Shown: positions 1-9,361 of the stretch, piece by piece | Numbering within the stretch: the stretch's first letter is position 1 | Layout: each line of letters opens with the position of its first letter | Assembly (NCBI GenBank): GCA_024196135.1 | Contig: JAMQCK010000884.1 | Location: 1-14,416 of the forward strand | DNA: 14,416 nt | From: Pleurotus ostreatus/Saccharomyces cerevisiae fusant | Lineage: Eukaryota; Opisthokonta | Direction of reading: 5' to 3' | The notes under the pieces: model-generated | What the model saw: the letters and a program-made list of their open reading frames with translations, nothing else | Databases searched by the model: none | What the model was told of the DNA's origin: nothing | Translations under genes and position numbers: made by a program

Positions 1-660
1 GATGTGGGGAGAGGGAAGAGGGAGGGGGAGGACGAGCGGAAGGGGGAGGGGAGGGGAGGGGCACGCGGTCAGACACACCTGCGCGCATACCCAGGCCATC
101 ACGCCTGAAGGCGTTGACAGCGGGCAGCGCGAGGCTGTTGCTGGGCGTGCCTGCAGGACCACGGCGCACGAGCGCACTGCCGCTAGGCAGTACGCCGTGG
201 ACACCGATATGTCCTAGGGGAGGGAGGGGGGAGCGTGGGGTGGTCGTCGTCATCGTCATAGGACGACGAGGGCGGCTGCTGCTCTTGATGGTGGCAGCAA
301 GGCGGCGCAAGGTGGGGGCGGCGCCTCTGAGCATTGGCGGGTCCGGTGGGCAGCGGGTAGGCAGCGGGGCGAAGCGCCATTCGCGGTCGCGAACGGCGCT
401 GAAATTTTCGTGAGCACTTTGATTTCGTTTCTATACATGGGGACGCACCTTAGGGGGGCTCATAAGTGCCCCCCAGCCCTTCCCTCTCTTCTCCGCGCGT
501 TTTCGGACAGCCAGGAGGCTGCGGGTGGGGGCGGTCGGAGGCGGCGATGGTGGTTGGAGGGAAAGCGGAACGCGTCACGTCACGTCACGCATCGCGTCAA
601 AGGGGACGCGTTCGTGCGCGGTCTCAAGCCATCCGCGAGCCATCCATTCGGTCTCACCCC
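1..660. other. GC-rich non-coding segment
   Basis: No convincing gene is visible here. The plus strand is strongly purine-biased at 1-60 and 205-240 (GAGGGGAGGGG-type runs). Open frames in this part are low-complexity (Arg/Gly/Pro-rich) and look like by-products of GC content. A short run of CGTCA units occurs at 573-588. It resembles half-sites for bZIP/CREB-type factors, but nothing downstream ties it to a promoter. Confidence 0.5.
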
Positions 661-1050
661 TTACAAACGTAGTATAGCATAATGTAGGAGTATATGAGGA
701 ATGGCATGAAGTTTGGTAGCCAAAGGAGACCTGGAAGATATACTAAATACACAAAGAAGGCAGAAAAACGGCCAGAAAGTCACTCTTTGCAAATCTACAC
801 TTCACTGAGGTGATCCCCTCAGAATATAACAGCATAATAGTCGTCAATAGTACGTTCTACATCGTATGCAAAAAGATTGGAGGAGAGCGGATGTCTGAAT
901 CCTTGGCAATGCGCATTAAGTTTCTGTATGTACATCTCACTTCAAGAACTCGTCTTCGGGATGAACTCGGGCGATATAAAATCATGCTAAATGGCTAATA
1001 TTGTTCTGCGTTCATAATATCCTGTAGATACCTCCTTGGTCAACATCCCG
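660..1050. other. AT-richer island without a recognised gene
   Basis: Base composition drops abruptly from GC-rich to AT-richer near 660 and returns to GC-rich near 1050. The longest open frame (810-998, plus) has no recognisable motif. No terminal repeats or target duplications were found by eye at the two boundaries. It could be an old insertion or an intergenic spacer. Confidence 0.35.
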
Positions 1051-1471
1051 TGAGCTTTAAGAGCTTGATATCCTCTTGTTTGAGCTGCGGGCATCACCGA
1101 GAGGGGCGGCAGCGGCGCGGTCCGGTCCCAAATCGCTACTTATCGGTCCCAAATTGTGACTTTGCCCGCGCCACCGCTTCCCCTCCCTCCACCTTCCCTC
1201 ACTTCTGCTCGCTCCCCCTCTCAACTCTCCCACCTCCTTCCATCTTCCCTTACCCTCCAATCCTTTTCCACGCGGCAAGCAAATCTCGCGGCGATCGGAG
1301 CGATCACGCCGCTTGTCCCTTCCTTACCCCCACCCCAACCCCTCAATCCACAGCACAGCGCACTCGCTGGACACGCGAAGAGAAGGAAGAAGGAAGGGGG
1401 GACCTAGTAGAGTCCCCCCGAGGTACGTCTCAATGTCCTCAGCACACAAAAAATCGCTAATAATGAAAAAC

Positions 1472-1509
1472 AGCGCCGCTCCTCAATGCTTGCATTGAGG
1501 AGCGGCGCT
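1472..1509. repeat. Perfect 18-bp inverted repeat (fold-back, 2-nt spacer)
   Basis: Bases 1472-1489 and 1492-1509 are exact reverse complements separated by TT. Outside the arms there is further partial complementarity (AATGAA on the left, TTCATT on the right), so the symmetric unit may be about 55 bp. It lies in otherwise unstructured pyrimidine-rich DNA. A small fold-back element, a cruciform or hairpin RNA, or an assembly fold-back artefact are all possible. Confidence 0.85.
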
Positions 1510-1639
1510 TCGCTTCATTGGCCGCCTCCCCCTCAAGCTACCGACACCCTCTCATCCTCCACTGTCCCTCGCTCCCTCCCCCTAGTAACGCGCACCCGGG
1601 AGATGGCCGTGCCCTAGCAACGGCAGCGGCAACGGTGTG

Positions 1640-1684
1640 CCCTCCCCCTCTCCCTCCCCCTCCCCCTCCCCCTCCCCCTCCCCA
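1640..1684. repeat. CCCCCT-type microsatellite
   Basis: Imperfect tandem repeats of CTCCCC run for about 45 bp. The opposite strand is a G-run repeat with quadruplex-forming potential. The Pro/Ser repeat proteins read from it are artefacts of the repeat. Confidence 0.85.
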
Positions 1685-2159
1685 CGCGATACAGCACGCA
1701 CTTCCAGCCGGAAGTGCGCTGCGTCTGCTACGATATATCGCGTCCTTCAGCGCTCAGCCCCACCTCCACACGCGTGCGCGACGAATACTTCTGTCGACGC
1801 GACGCAGTATGGCGGTGCGGCCGAATGCGCAGATGCGGCGCGTGGGGCGCGCATTTCGCGCTCTACCCTCCTTCCCCTCCCCCTTCCACCTCCCCTCAAG
1901 CGTCGAATGGGCTTTGCGGCCCCTGCCCGCTTCGCCTATCACGCTCAACGCGCCAACCCCAGCCCCCTAGCGCGCGCCACGATCGGTACCTGCCCCCGAA
2001 ACCACTCCCCTACCACACCCTCCCGGTGCATGCGCACCCCCCTTCGCTTCTGACTCCCCTCCTCCTTGACCTCTCCCTTCCTGACCTCCACCCTCCCTTC
2101 CGCCTTGGGCACTGTCCACCCCACGTGCCGCCGCGGCAAAATTTTTGCGCGCTTTCTTT

Positions 2160-2220
2160 TCATTTGTTGCTGTATATAGCCCTATAGCGCAATGTATATA
2201 GACTATATATTGATTGAACC
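2160..2220. promoter_or_regulatory. TATA-rich patch
   Basis: Several TATATA-like motifs (around 2172, 2196 and 2204) sit between GC-rich blocks. They could act as core promoter elements on either strand, but no downstream coding region on either side is convincing. Confidence 0.2.
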
Positions 2221-2499
2221 TCTACTTAACGCAGCCAGAGCGACCGAACGCAGGGAGGACGCGCGCGCGTGGCATGTTCCGACACGTCGGGAGGGGGCGC
2301 GGGGCCGCCCCGACGCGCCATCAGCCATCACGCGCCTCCCCCGACGTCGGGATGGCCACGCGACGCGCGCATCACGGCCGCGGCGCCGTATAAGGCAGGA
2401 AAGCGGCGGCGCCGGCGTCGCTGTCGGCTGGGGGCTCGGCATTTGCCGGGCCCGACAACCGCATCGTGGGATTTCAACCCGGAGTATGACAAGTGTCAA

Positions 2500-2528
2500 C
2501 CGGGTTTAAACCCGGCTTACAGCATTAG
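2500..2528 (+). repeat. Palindrome plus TTACAGCATTAG terminal signature (copy 1)
   Basis: A perfect 16-bp palindrome, CCGGGTTTAAACCCGG (2500-2515), is followed after one base by TTACAGCATTAG. The same arrangement occurs at 6067-6096, where it marks the break in the Copia reverse transcriptase, so this is likely the end of a mobile element. A subterminal hairpin close to the terminus recalls Helitron 3' ends, but a canonical CTRR end is not evident, so the class is left open. Confidence 0.5.
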
Positions 2529-3422
2529 GTGAACCGCGGGGCGGAGAGGCGGCAACACACGATGACTACAAGAATGCCCGTATGGAAATGGGCATCTGGT
2601 CCACGTCTGGACGAGCGCAGCGAGGACAGGGTGTGGGGAAGATGCGTGGAGAAACGATGCGAGCATGTTATTGCCGCGGTCTTTACGCATTCACAAAGAC
2701 ACAACAGAGACTGCGCGAATGGGGGAAAATTTTCCATTCATTTCTTTCCCTCTTTTATGACTCTTTACGCTTTCACAGCCTTTATGGTCTTCTTTGTTTG
2801 GATCGATGTCTACTCACGCAGCTCGAGAGTGGGGGGCTTTGTGGGGATTGTATAGAGATTCCACGCTCGTACTCCCGAGCTACGTTCGTATATACTATGC
2901 CCCTTACATTCTAGATTAGATTAGATACACATTTCGGAGCCACACACGGAGCTTCCGCATTAGGAATATTATCTCTTCTTCACCTCTATCATCGTCTGCG
3001 ACTCGACCGGCCTCCTGCGGGAGAGGCATTGAGTGGCAGGCACCGGAGAGGTGATCTCTCACTTCACCTCTGCTTTTCTTTTCTGCTAGAGCAGCGTTAC
3101 ATGTGCTCGACACGCTTCCGAGCGCTGCCGCGCTCGTCCGCCCTAGAAGCCTCGTTCCCTGGACTCCCGAACTCAGCCCTAACTCGAAGGAAGGCCTCCA
3201 CTATTCGTGTAATCCTTTGAGTTGTCGCCTTGCACGCATTCGGCTTGGCTGGGTAGCGCGGTCACGCTAACGGACCAAGTGGACCCCTTCTCAAGGAGAA
3301 CCACTCCGCGGCTCCCACCAACGCTCGCAGGACCCCACGCGCGGCATACAGTCGCCGCAGCGCCGGAGCGTGTCACAAAGCAGGATACGGTGGCGGAAGA
3401 AGACGAGGGTGACAAAAAACGG
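2529..3422. other. Non-coding stretch between terminal signature and hAT remnant
   Basis: No gene is recognised. A short hairpin with ATGCCC/GGGCAT arms lies at about 2573-2594. Minus-strand DNA at 3179-3415 directly continues the hAT transposase and stays open, with faint resemblance to the expected next region, but I cannot place it with confidence. No hAT right-hand terminal inverted repeat was found here. Confidence 0.4.
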
Positions 3423-3455
3423 CTGCGGGAATAATTGTCACAGTGCGTGACTCAC

Positions 3456-5651
3456 CTCGAGGGCGTCGCGCAATTGCTCGGCGCACTTCGACTCATGGGG
3501 CGAGAGCTCAAGGGGCTCGATTTCCTTCACCATGTTGTCCTTCTTGTACATTTTGTCAACCGCGTCGCGGTGCTCGAGTGCAGACACGAGCATGTCACAA
3601 GTAGAATTCCAGCGGGTACGTACATCACGCGGCAGCAATTTGACGCGCATGTTGAGGTCCTGCAGGATCTCTTTCCACGCGGGGAGAAGGATAGTCGACG
3701 AGTTGATGATTTGGAAGGCCAATTTTCGGAGCTGGAGGGGCATGAGACTCGAAAGGTGTGTGGCAAACTACATACCTTCACTAACATGAACTTGATCAGA
3801 CACAGGCTCCCCTTCAAATTGCGCTGTTCTTCTGTGGTCAAGTCAGGCAGGGCGTCGTCCGGGACGTCCTGATCATCATCCCGCGCGCCTTCATCACCGT
3901 CTGCCACGTCATCGTCATCCGGCATCAGCACCTCCTCCATGTCCAAGTCCTCTGCCAACGACGACAGAAGACCATCAAGCACGTCTTCGTCCTCATCAGC
4001 CGCGCTGCCCTTACCCTCACCTCCACCTTCCTTCTGCTTTTTCGTAACGTCGAAGGGCTTCAAGAGTTGACACGATACGAGATTGAGGACGTGCGTGAAG
4101 CAGCGCACTCAACCGCGTGCCGAAAACTGACTCAGCTGCACAGCCAACTCATCAACCATCTTATTGTTATTTGACGCGTTGTCCGCCGTGATCGAGAGGA
4201 GCTAGATGATGGTGAGCTTCTCGTCCAGCTCTTCCGCGATCCTACTGACCTTGTTCTTGATTCCAAAATCCTCCAGCAAGCGGAGAAACTCGGTGGCCAT
4301 CGTAACACCCAAGTGGGACTGGATGTACGTCAAATACCGCACTTTTATTCAAATTTAAGCAATTGCAGGTACCTTCGCTACTTGTACAACATCCAGCACA
4401 AGTGTAATAATCTCGCCGTTATGCTCCAGGGTGACCGTCGTGCCCATATAAGGTACGTGGTTTGGGGATGTCCACATATCCGTGACGAAGCTCAGGTCGC
4501 CGTCGTGGCCCTGACATCCCCTCAGTCATGGCTAATGCATATCAAGGCTGACACTCACCTGTAGGAGCTGCGCGATGCGCCCACACGTGCGGGCAAAGAC
4601 GCGCTTGACGTTGCGTGAGACAGTCGTACGCAACGGGATATAATACTCCAGGCGGCCCGTCTTCATTAACGACTTGAATCCTTCGTCCTCGACGAGGGAG
4701 AATGGCCGAAAGCTTGCGGCCATCCACTTTATGATCTCAGCCCTACGCAACGTTCAGCAAGCATACAATTGAAGGATGTATGGTAAGCTCACTTAGTCTC
4801 CGTCTTTGTATGCTGACGAGTCGAATATGTGATCTTGCCCTTGCCTTGCCGTGCGAAAGTGGCCGTGATCTTGCCCGACAACTTCAGTGGCTCCGCAACC
4901 TTTGCACGCGCATCAGCCGCCGTGCCGTGCATCTGGGCAATGGTGACGGCCTCGTGGCCCCAGCATGTCTGTGCATGACGTATCATGTTGCCGGTAGAGA
5001 CCCTGTCCACTGTGTCGAGGTACCGTCTAATGGTCTTTTTGCAGCCTTTGTTGAAGCACGAGAAGACGTGCACGCAACGCGTCACCCCACCCTTGCCCGC
5101 GACATGATCAATTTTGGGGGTGATGTGGTAGAAGGCATAGATGGGCAAGGTCCATTTGCGCATCATACACGCTAGGTACCGGTGAGTATATTATATTGGA
5201 CATGACGGATCTTGACTTACCTAATCCGGCCTTGGCATCCTCAGCGTCCGACGGGTCAGAGCTACCATCACCACCACCTCCCTCCTGCTCGTCCTCTTCA
5301 TCTGACTCTGACTCCGAAGCCAGCTCGATGATGGTCTGTGGGTTCTTCGGATGGAGACGGCGAGGCTTGGGCTCATCAATCACCTCAACAGGTGATTTGC
5401 GGCGGGCGGCGGTAGGGTCCGGCGATGGTGGGGGAGGTACTTTCATATTGGTACGTGAAGGCTGTCTGCTTACCATTGGGCTGCCCCGAGTGCGAGGTTG
5501 TGATGATCTTGGGCGCACTTGTGCTCGGCGTGCTCATGTTGCCCTTGACCCTGATCTTCTTTGCAGGTGGCTGTTCATTGCTCGGGTCTGCCTCAGGATT
5601 GCAGCGTGAGAGATTAACGGGCTTGTGGGTGCGCTTTGAGCGGCCAGCCAT
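3456..5651 (-). pseudogene. hAT transposase with BED zinc finger, multi-exon, broken
   Basis: This is a cut-and-paste transposase acting in the nucleus on its own terminal repeats. Exons inferred by splice motifs and frame: 5651-5474, 5439-5221, 5171-4793, 4742-4559, 4510-4373, 4318-4250, 4201-3776, 3731-3456; introns are 34-54 bp with GT-AG ends. In order: a basic N-terminus (start MAGRSKRTHK), an acidic Ser/Glu/Asp linker, a BED finger (GKGG...CFNKGC...RHAQTCW), then KWMAASFRPF, LMKTGRLEYYIP, FVTDMWTSPNH (first catalytic Asp region), LLSITADNASNNNK (second Asp region), RCFTHVLNLV, and LPRDVRTRWNST. An in-frame TGA at 4109-4111 sits just before RCFTHVLNLV, where an Arg CGA would fit. The 48-bp intron at 4202-4249 is a multiple of three and ends in TAG, so it could instead be coding with a stop. 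The C-terminal hATC domain is missing after 3456; a further 33-bp intron (3423-3455) is possible but short. The gene is non-functional as written. Confidence 0.85.
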
Positions 5652-5837
5652 GATGTAGGGGTAGGGTAGATGGCTGGGTGTTGCCTTCCCAATGTGGTGT
5701 CCTGTGTAGAGTACACGTGCTCCAAACTGTAAAGCCGTAGATCAAGATCACGGCAGTGCCTGCTAGGCTGTGTCGCTGCCGACGGGGTTTTCCGGGGTGC
5801 TGGGGTCAAGTCCAGTCCGACCCACACCCTAACCCTG
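5652..5837 (-). promoter_or_regulatory. hAT leader between terminal repeat and start codon
   Basis: About 185 bp separate the putative terminal repeat (from 5837) from the ATG at 5651. The segment would contain the promoter and 5' leader. The start is preferred because it opens the only frame that joins by splicing to the BED finger exon. No strong TATA box is visible. Confidence 0.4.
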
Positions 5838-5845
5838 TAGAGCTG

Positions 5846-6066
5846 GGGTGCACACCCCTATAGGGTTACCCCAACCCGTGCCCTTGCCTATCCGTGCGCA
5901 CATGCGTGTGACGCTCCCGCGCCATGGCAGCCATACGTGGGGGCACATCACAGCCCCGGAGCTCTATAAGGGCACATCCCAGCGCCAGCAGTAGCCTGCC
6001 CGGGCATGGAAATTGGGCTGCGCTGACATCGTGAAAAATTAAAATCAATGTTACGTGAGTTGTCAG
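5846..6066. other. Short unassigned spacer between hAT and Copia remnants
   Basis: This stretch contains TAGGGTTACCCCAACCC at about 5861, which resembles a hAT-type end facing away from the hAT element. It also has two similar GGGCACATCMCAGC units (about 5941 and 5971). No coding sequence is recognised. It may be the 3' part of the element whose end lies at 6067-6096. Confidence 0.3.
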
Positions 6067-6096
6067 GGTGGATTTAAATCTACCTTACAGCATCAG
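6067..6096 (+). repeat. Palindrome plus TTACAGCATCAG terminal signature (copy 2)
   Basis: A near-perfect 18-bp palindrome, GGTGGATTTAAATCTACC (6067-6084), is immediately followed by TTACAGCATCAG. The Copia reverse transcriptase frame stops matching its family at this junction: the last family-like residues are DIQEGY at about 6101-6118. This places an element end, or a break point, here. Spacing and orientation match copy 1 at 2500-2528. Confidence 0.55.
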
Positions 6097-6097
6097 C

Positions 6098-6303
6098 TGA
6101 GTAGCCCTCCTGGATGTCAACCCCAGTAGGGGGGAGCATGTATAGTGTCTGTGTCAGCTCACTATTGAGGTAGGCGGTGCTCACATCCTTCTGGTCAGTG
6201 TACAACCCCAGACAGGTGGCAAGAGCGAGGATGATACAGATGGACTCCAGGCTGGCGACAGGTGCAAACGTGTCCTGGTAGTCGACTCTTTCCTGCTGGC
6301 GCC
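6098..6303 (-). pseudogene. Copia reverse transcriptase fragment after the frameshift
   Basis: In the shifted frame the sequence reads RQQERVDYQDTFAPVASL, then ALATCLGLYTDQKDVSTAYL, which contains the first catalytic Asp of the RVT_2 palm, and then LYMLPPTGVDIQEGY. The match to Copia reverse transcriptases stops there. The following codons run into the palindrome signature and a stop. The YADD box and RNase H are missing, so the enzyme is inactive. Confidence 0.85.
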
Positions 6304-7193
6304 ACAATGTGCACCTTGTACCGCTTAATGTTTCCTTGAGCATCCTCCTTCAGAGAGAAGACATGCTTGGAGGTGATCGGCTTGACCCCCTCCGGGATGG
6401 GCACCTCCTCGTAGATGTTGTTCAGCTTGAAGCTGTTTAACTCCTCTGACTGTGTGTCTAGCCACTTGTCGCGCTTGGGGCTGGCCATAGCCTGCTTCCA
6501 AGTGGTGGGAATCTTCCGCACACCGCTGCTCGACCGTCCACCAGATGCCGCCGCTGCAAAGAGTTTCTTGTTGAGGAACGCAAAGTTTACGGACTCGCCC
6601 TCGTCGTCAGGTTGGCCAGGGGGATCCCCACCCCCCTCGGTGGGTGCGGGCTCTGGTTTGGGAGCTAGTGCGGGGGGCGGAGGAGGAGCTGCCACCTGGG
6701 GTGGCTGCTCTTGATGCTGGCGATTTGCCTCGAGTTGCTGCTCGCACGCGCGGACATTTGCTTCGCGCTGCTTCCGCTGTTGTGCAGATGCCTTTTGCTG
6801 GTTCTTCTGCCGCTCGCAAGCATCAATGTAGCCCTGGTCCTTGTGTTGGTTTGCTTTCCGCTCGGTGAGATTGCAAAGACCAGCACGGCGCAATGGGCCA
6901 GCTGCGGGAGCCGGAGCGGGAGCATGCGGTGGAGTGGACGGCAGGAGTGACCGGCATGGTATATGTGTCTTTCGAGGACGTGGGGGCAGTGGCGGTGGTC
7001 CATCTTAGTTGGGCAAAGATGGACGATCATCTCCCACTGGCTCTTGCGCGGGTGGACGAGGTGCTTCCACTGACCCAGCTGCGGGTGGTGGGGCTGGCGC
7101 ATTGCTATTGTTGTTGTCATCCCTGCTATCACTGTTTGCGTTTGGCGCAGGAGTGTCGCTAGGCGGCAGGCGGAAGTACTTGCCCAAGTCCTC
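6304..7193 (-). pseudogene. Copia linker and start of reverse transcriptase
   Basis: The frame continues from the integrase stop, with a Pro/Ala-rich linker, a TAA at 7005-7007, and then a Gln/Lys-rich segment probably forming a coiled coil (about 6740-6890). The RVT_2 start follows: IPTTWKQAMASPKRDKWLDT, NIYEEVPIPEGVKPI, and GNIKRYKVHIVA. In most relatives the motif KWVF appears where this copy has KHVF. Near 6298-6304 the frame shifts; the tripeptide usually found after IVA is absent, which fits a small deletion of around 11 bp. Confidence 0.82.
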
Positions 7194-7775
7194 TCACTGC
7201 TTGGCAGACAGGTCGCCTTCGTCTGCGCACATCTCATCGGGAGAGGGAGAGGCATTGTTGAACTTAATGTGGCGTGAGGTGATGACCTTCTGGGTGGTGA
7301 TCTTGAGGAGCTTGTACGCCTTTGTGCCCTCAGACCAAGCATAGCCTATGAGGATGCACCAGCGCGCGCGGTCAGCAAACTTGCCCTTCCGCTTCTTCTT
7401 TGGGATGAGCGCGTAAGCCGGGCAGCCGAAGGGGTGGAGATCGTGGACGTCGATAGGGCGCTTGACCTTCCGCATGTGGTTGATAGGGAGCTCACCCTTC
7501 TGGCGGCTGGCGGGCGACAGATTAATCATGTCGGTGGCATACTCCATAGCGTACATCCAGTACTTCCGGGGGAGCTTGGCGGCGACAAGGTTGGCAATGG
7601 CCCGGGTGACCAGCATCTAGTTCATGCGCTCCGCTATGCCGTTCTGCTTGGGAGTGTAGGGTGCGGTTGTCTCATGGATGATACCGCGCCAGCGGAACCC
7701 GGCCTCCATCTTGTTTGAGCAGAACTCACTGCCGCCGTCTGTGCGGGTGAACTCGGCCCAACCAGGAAGCCACTC
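7194..7775 (-). pseudogene. Copia integrase core, C-terminal half, with internal stop
   Basis: The segment continues in the same frame after the TGA at 7776-7778. It carries the second catalytic Asp in RTDGGSEF and the catalytic Glu region in TPKQNGIAERMN. A TAG follows at 7617-7619, where a Gln codon would be expected. Then comes the integrase C-terminal part common to Copia (LPRKYWMYAMEYA, PFGCPAYALIP, WCILIGYAWSEGTKAYKLL). It ends at a TGA at 7194-7196. The local context CAGTGAGAG is the same at this stop and at the one at 7776, both consistent with CGA to TGA. Confidence 0.85.
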
Positions 7776-9361
7776 TCACTGCTGAATGGAGTTGCGGTGC
7801 TGGTGCTCCATGTCGATGCGCCACTGCCGAAGCTTCTTGTAGACCTCCGACTTCTTCTTTGTGAAGAGCATGTAGACTCCTGAAGAGTAGTGACAGACGA
7901 TGACAATCCAGTAGAGGTAACCGCCAATCGCCGCAGGGTCAACAGGGCCGCCAACGTTGCAGGAGACGAACTGCAGCGGGCGTGAAGCAGGTGTGGTGCT
8001 CCGCTTGAAGGGGAGCTTTTTCATCTTTTCCATGATGCTAGGCTTGCAGAAGGAGGGAATGCCGGTGAGGGTGTCGACCTCCCCAAGCTGGCCATGGCAC
8101 ACCATGTTGTGCAGGCTCTCAAAGTTGGTATGGCCCATGATCTGGTGCAGCCGGTTAATGTCAATGGCCAATAGCGCATGCTCGTTGGTGCCGATGGGTT
8201 GGCAGTCGACGTGGTAGAGGCCGTGTTTGCATGTGGCAACGCAAGCAATATCGCCGGACTTGTTGCGGATGGTGCACTCGTTGTCCTTGAAAGACACGCG
8301 CAGGCCGCGCTTGGCGATCTGAGGAACCGAGATGAGCGTCAGCGCAAGGTTGGGGACATGCAAGGTCTTCCGAATCGTCAGCGCGCGCATGCCATCTGGT
8401 GTCTTTGAGGCAAAGCAGGCAGTGCCAATGCCCACCGCCTTGATGATGGACTCATTCCCGAGGTAAATGTTGCGCGGCGGGTCAAGGACACGGTATGTGC
8501 TGTTGTCGAAGAGGCGCTCGTCCGGGGTCATGGTCTTTGACGCACCCGAGTCGACGATGTGCGAACCTTGATGGCACTGTGGTTGCTTAGGATCAGACTG
8601 GACATAGGCAGAAACCTTCTTGTAGGCACGGCGCAAGACGGTTACATGCATGTCGTCTACATCAGAGTCCGAGTCTGAGTCTGAGTCTGATTCCTCCACC
8701 TTGTTTGCCTTTGCCTTCTCCGCTGCCGCCCACTCCTTCCGCTTCTTCTGCACCTTCTCCTTCTGCCCAATGATCGTCTTGCACTCCTCAGTGGAGTGCC
8801 CCTTGCCGTGGATGACGCAGGACGCCTTGGCCTTGACCTTCTTCTTGCCCTTGTCCTTGGGCTTGCGCGGTGGGGGCGCGTGAGAAGAGGAGGCGGTGTA
8901 GGCCTGCTCATCGTCCGAGTCCTTCTCACCTGAGGCCTGAGCCATCAGCTTTGTCTCAACGGAGGAGACGGTGAGAGGGTCGGCCTTGGTGCCGCTCAAC
9001 GAGATTGCCGAGCGGACAACCTTCCACTTGTTGGAAGTGGGGAGAGAGGCAAGGAGGATGAGGGGGACGAGCTTCGGGTTGAGAGGGAATCCAAGAGTGG
9101 CGAGCTGGGTGACCGACTGCTTGACGCGCTGGCAGTGAGCGCGCATGGCCTGCGGGGAGATGTCTCCGTCGTCGCCCTCGACGAGCTTCGCGTGGAAGAT
9201 CTTGATCAGCTCGCCGACCGCCATCTCGCCGGTGTTGGTCTGCTCGAACTTCTCGACGAGCTTCTGCCAGACATTGCTAGCGTGCTCATACTCCCAGACC
9301 TTGAGGGCGAGGGGGCCGGAGAGGTGATCTCTGATCGTGGAGAGTGCGCGGGAGTTGCGCC
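7776..9361 (-). pseudogene. Copia gag, zinc knuckle, protease and integrase N-terminal part
   Basis: The frame is open from 9361 to a TGA at 7776-7778. In order: UBN2-type gag (NSRALSTIRDHLSG, WEYEHASNVWQKL), lacking its N-terminus; a Lys-rich linker; a variant zinc knuckle C-x2-H-x3-H-x4-C (CVIHGKGHSTEEC); an acidic SDSDSDSDVDD run encoded by a hexamer-like repeat near 8660-8695; a retropepsin active site HIVDSGA; the pre-integrase region HQIMGHTNFESLH; and the start of the integrase core. At the position of the first catalytic Asp the sequence reads SCNVGGP, i.e. Asn instead of the usual Asp, and the Cys pair before it is partly lost (CKPSIMEK). Gag coats RNA, protease cleaves the polyprotein, integrase joins cDNA to the genome. 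The TGA is in the same frame as the following segment, so it is a nonsense change, not a natural end. Confidence 0.88.

Larger units (their letters stand above)
1050..2160. other. Pyrimidine-rich non-coding segment
   Basis: The plus strand carries long CT-rich tracts (about 1170-1265, 1530-1600, 1640-1684, 1865-1905, 2040-2110). Fungal promoters and 5' leaders often contain such tracts, but no start codon with a plausible protein follows. The Pro/Ser/His-rich open frames here are translations of low-complexity DNA and are not called as genes. Confidence 0.4.
3423..5837 (-). mobile_element. hAT-family DNA transposon, 3'-truncated
   Basis: The element contains a BED-zinc-finger hAT transposase gene on the minus strand. 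Its likely outer end is at 5837, where the minus strand reads CAGGGTTAGGGTGTGGG, a sequence of the kind found at hAT termini. The adjacent outside 8 bases (5838-5845, TAGAGCTG) would be the target duplication. No matching terminal repeat or TAGAGCTG duplication was seen on the other side, so the right part, including the hATC dimerisation region, appears lost or decayed beyond recognition. The lower boundary given is only where the recognisable gene ends. Confidence 0.7.
6098..9361 (-). mobile_element. Ty1/Copia retrotransposon remnant, truncated at both ends
   Basis: Gag, protease, integrase and the first part of reverse transcriptase appear in Copia order (integrase before reverse transcriptase), which separates it from Gypsy elements. 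The 5' side (high coordinates) ends at 9361 against a solo LTR of opposite orientation, so the first part of gag and the own 5' LTR are missing. The 3' side ends at about 6098 inside the reverse transcriptase, so the YADD motif, RNase H and 3' LTR are gone. About 3.26 kb remains of an element usually near 5 kb. It cannot move by itself. Confidence 0.9.

Noticed and set aside
1518..1970. Pro/Ser/His-rich open frames of about 140-160 codons on the plus strand in 1518-2187
   Set aside because: Three overlapping frames are open at once over CT-rich and CCCCCT-repeat DNA, all low-complexity and without motifs, as expected from base composition.
3240..3300. Possible right-hand hAT terminal repeat (GGACC...GTGGACCCC)
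   Set aside because: Similarity to the left end is too weak and gapped, and no TAGAGCTG duplication is next to it.
3435..3872. Plus-strand 145-codon frame
   Set aside because: It lies opposite the hAT exons that contain LPRDVRTRWNST; the minus strand has the family motifs.
5196..5609. Plus-strand 137-codon frame
   Set aside because: It is antisense to the Ser/Glu/Asp-rich exon of the hAT transposase and rich in Ser for that reason.
5821..5840. Telomere-like CCCTAACCC
   Set aside because: There is only one and a half units, and it fits better as part of the hAT terminal repeat.
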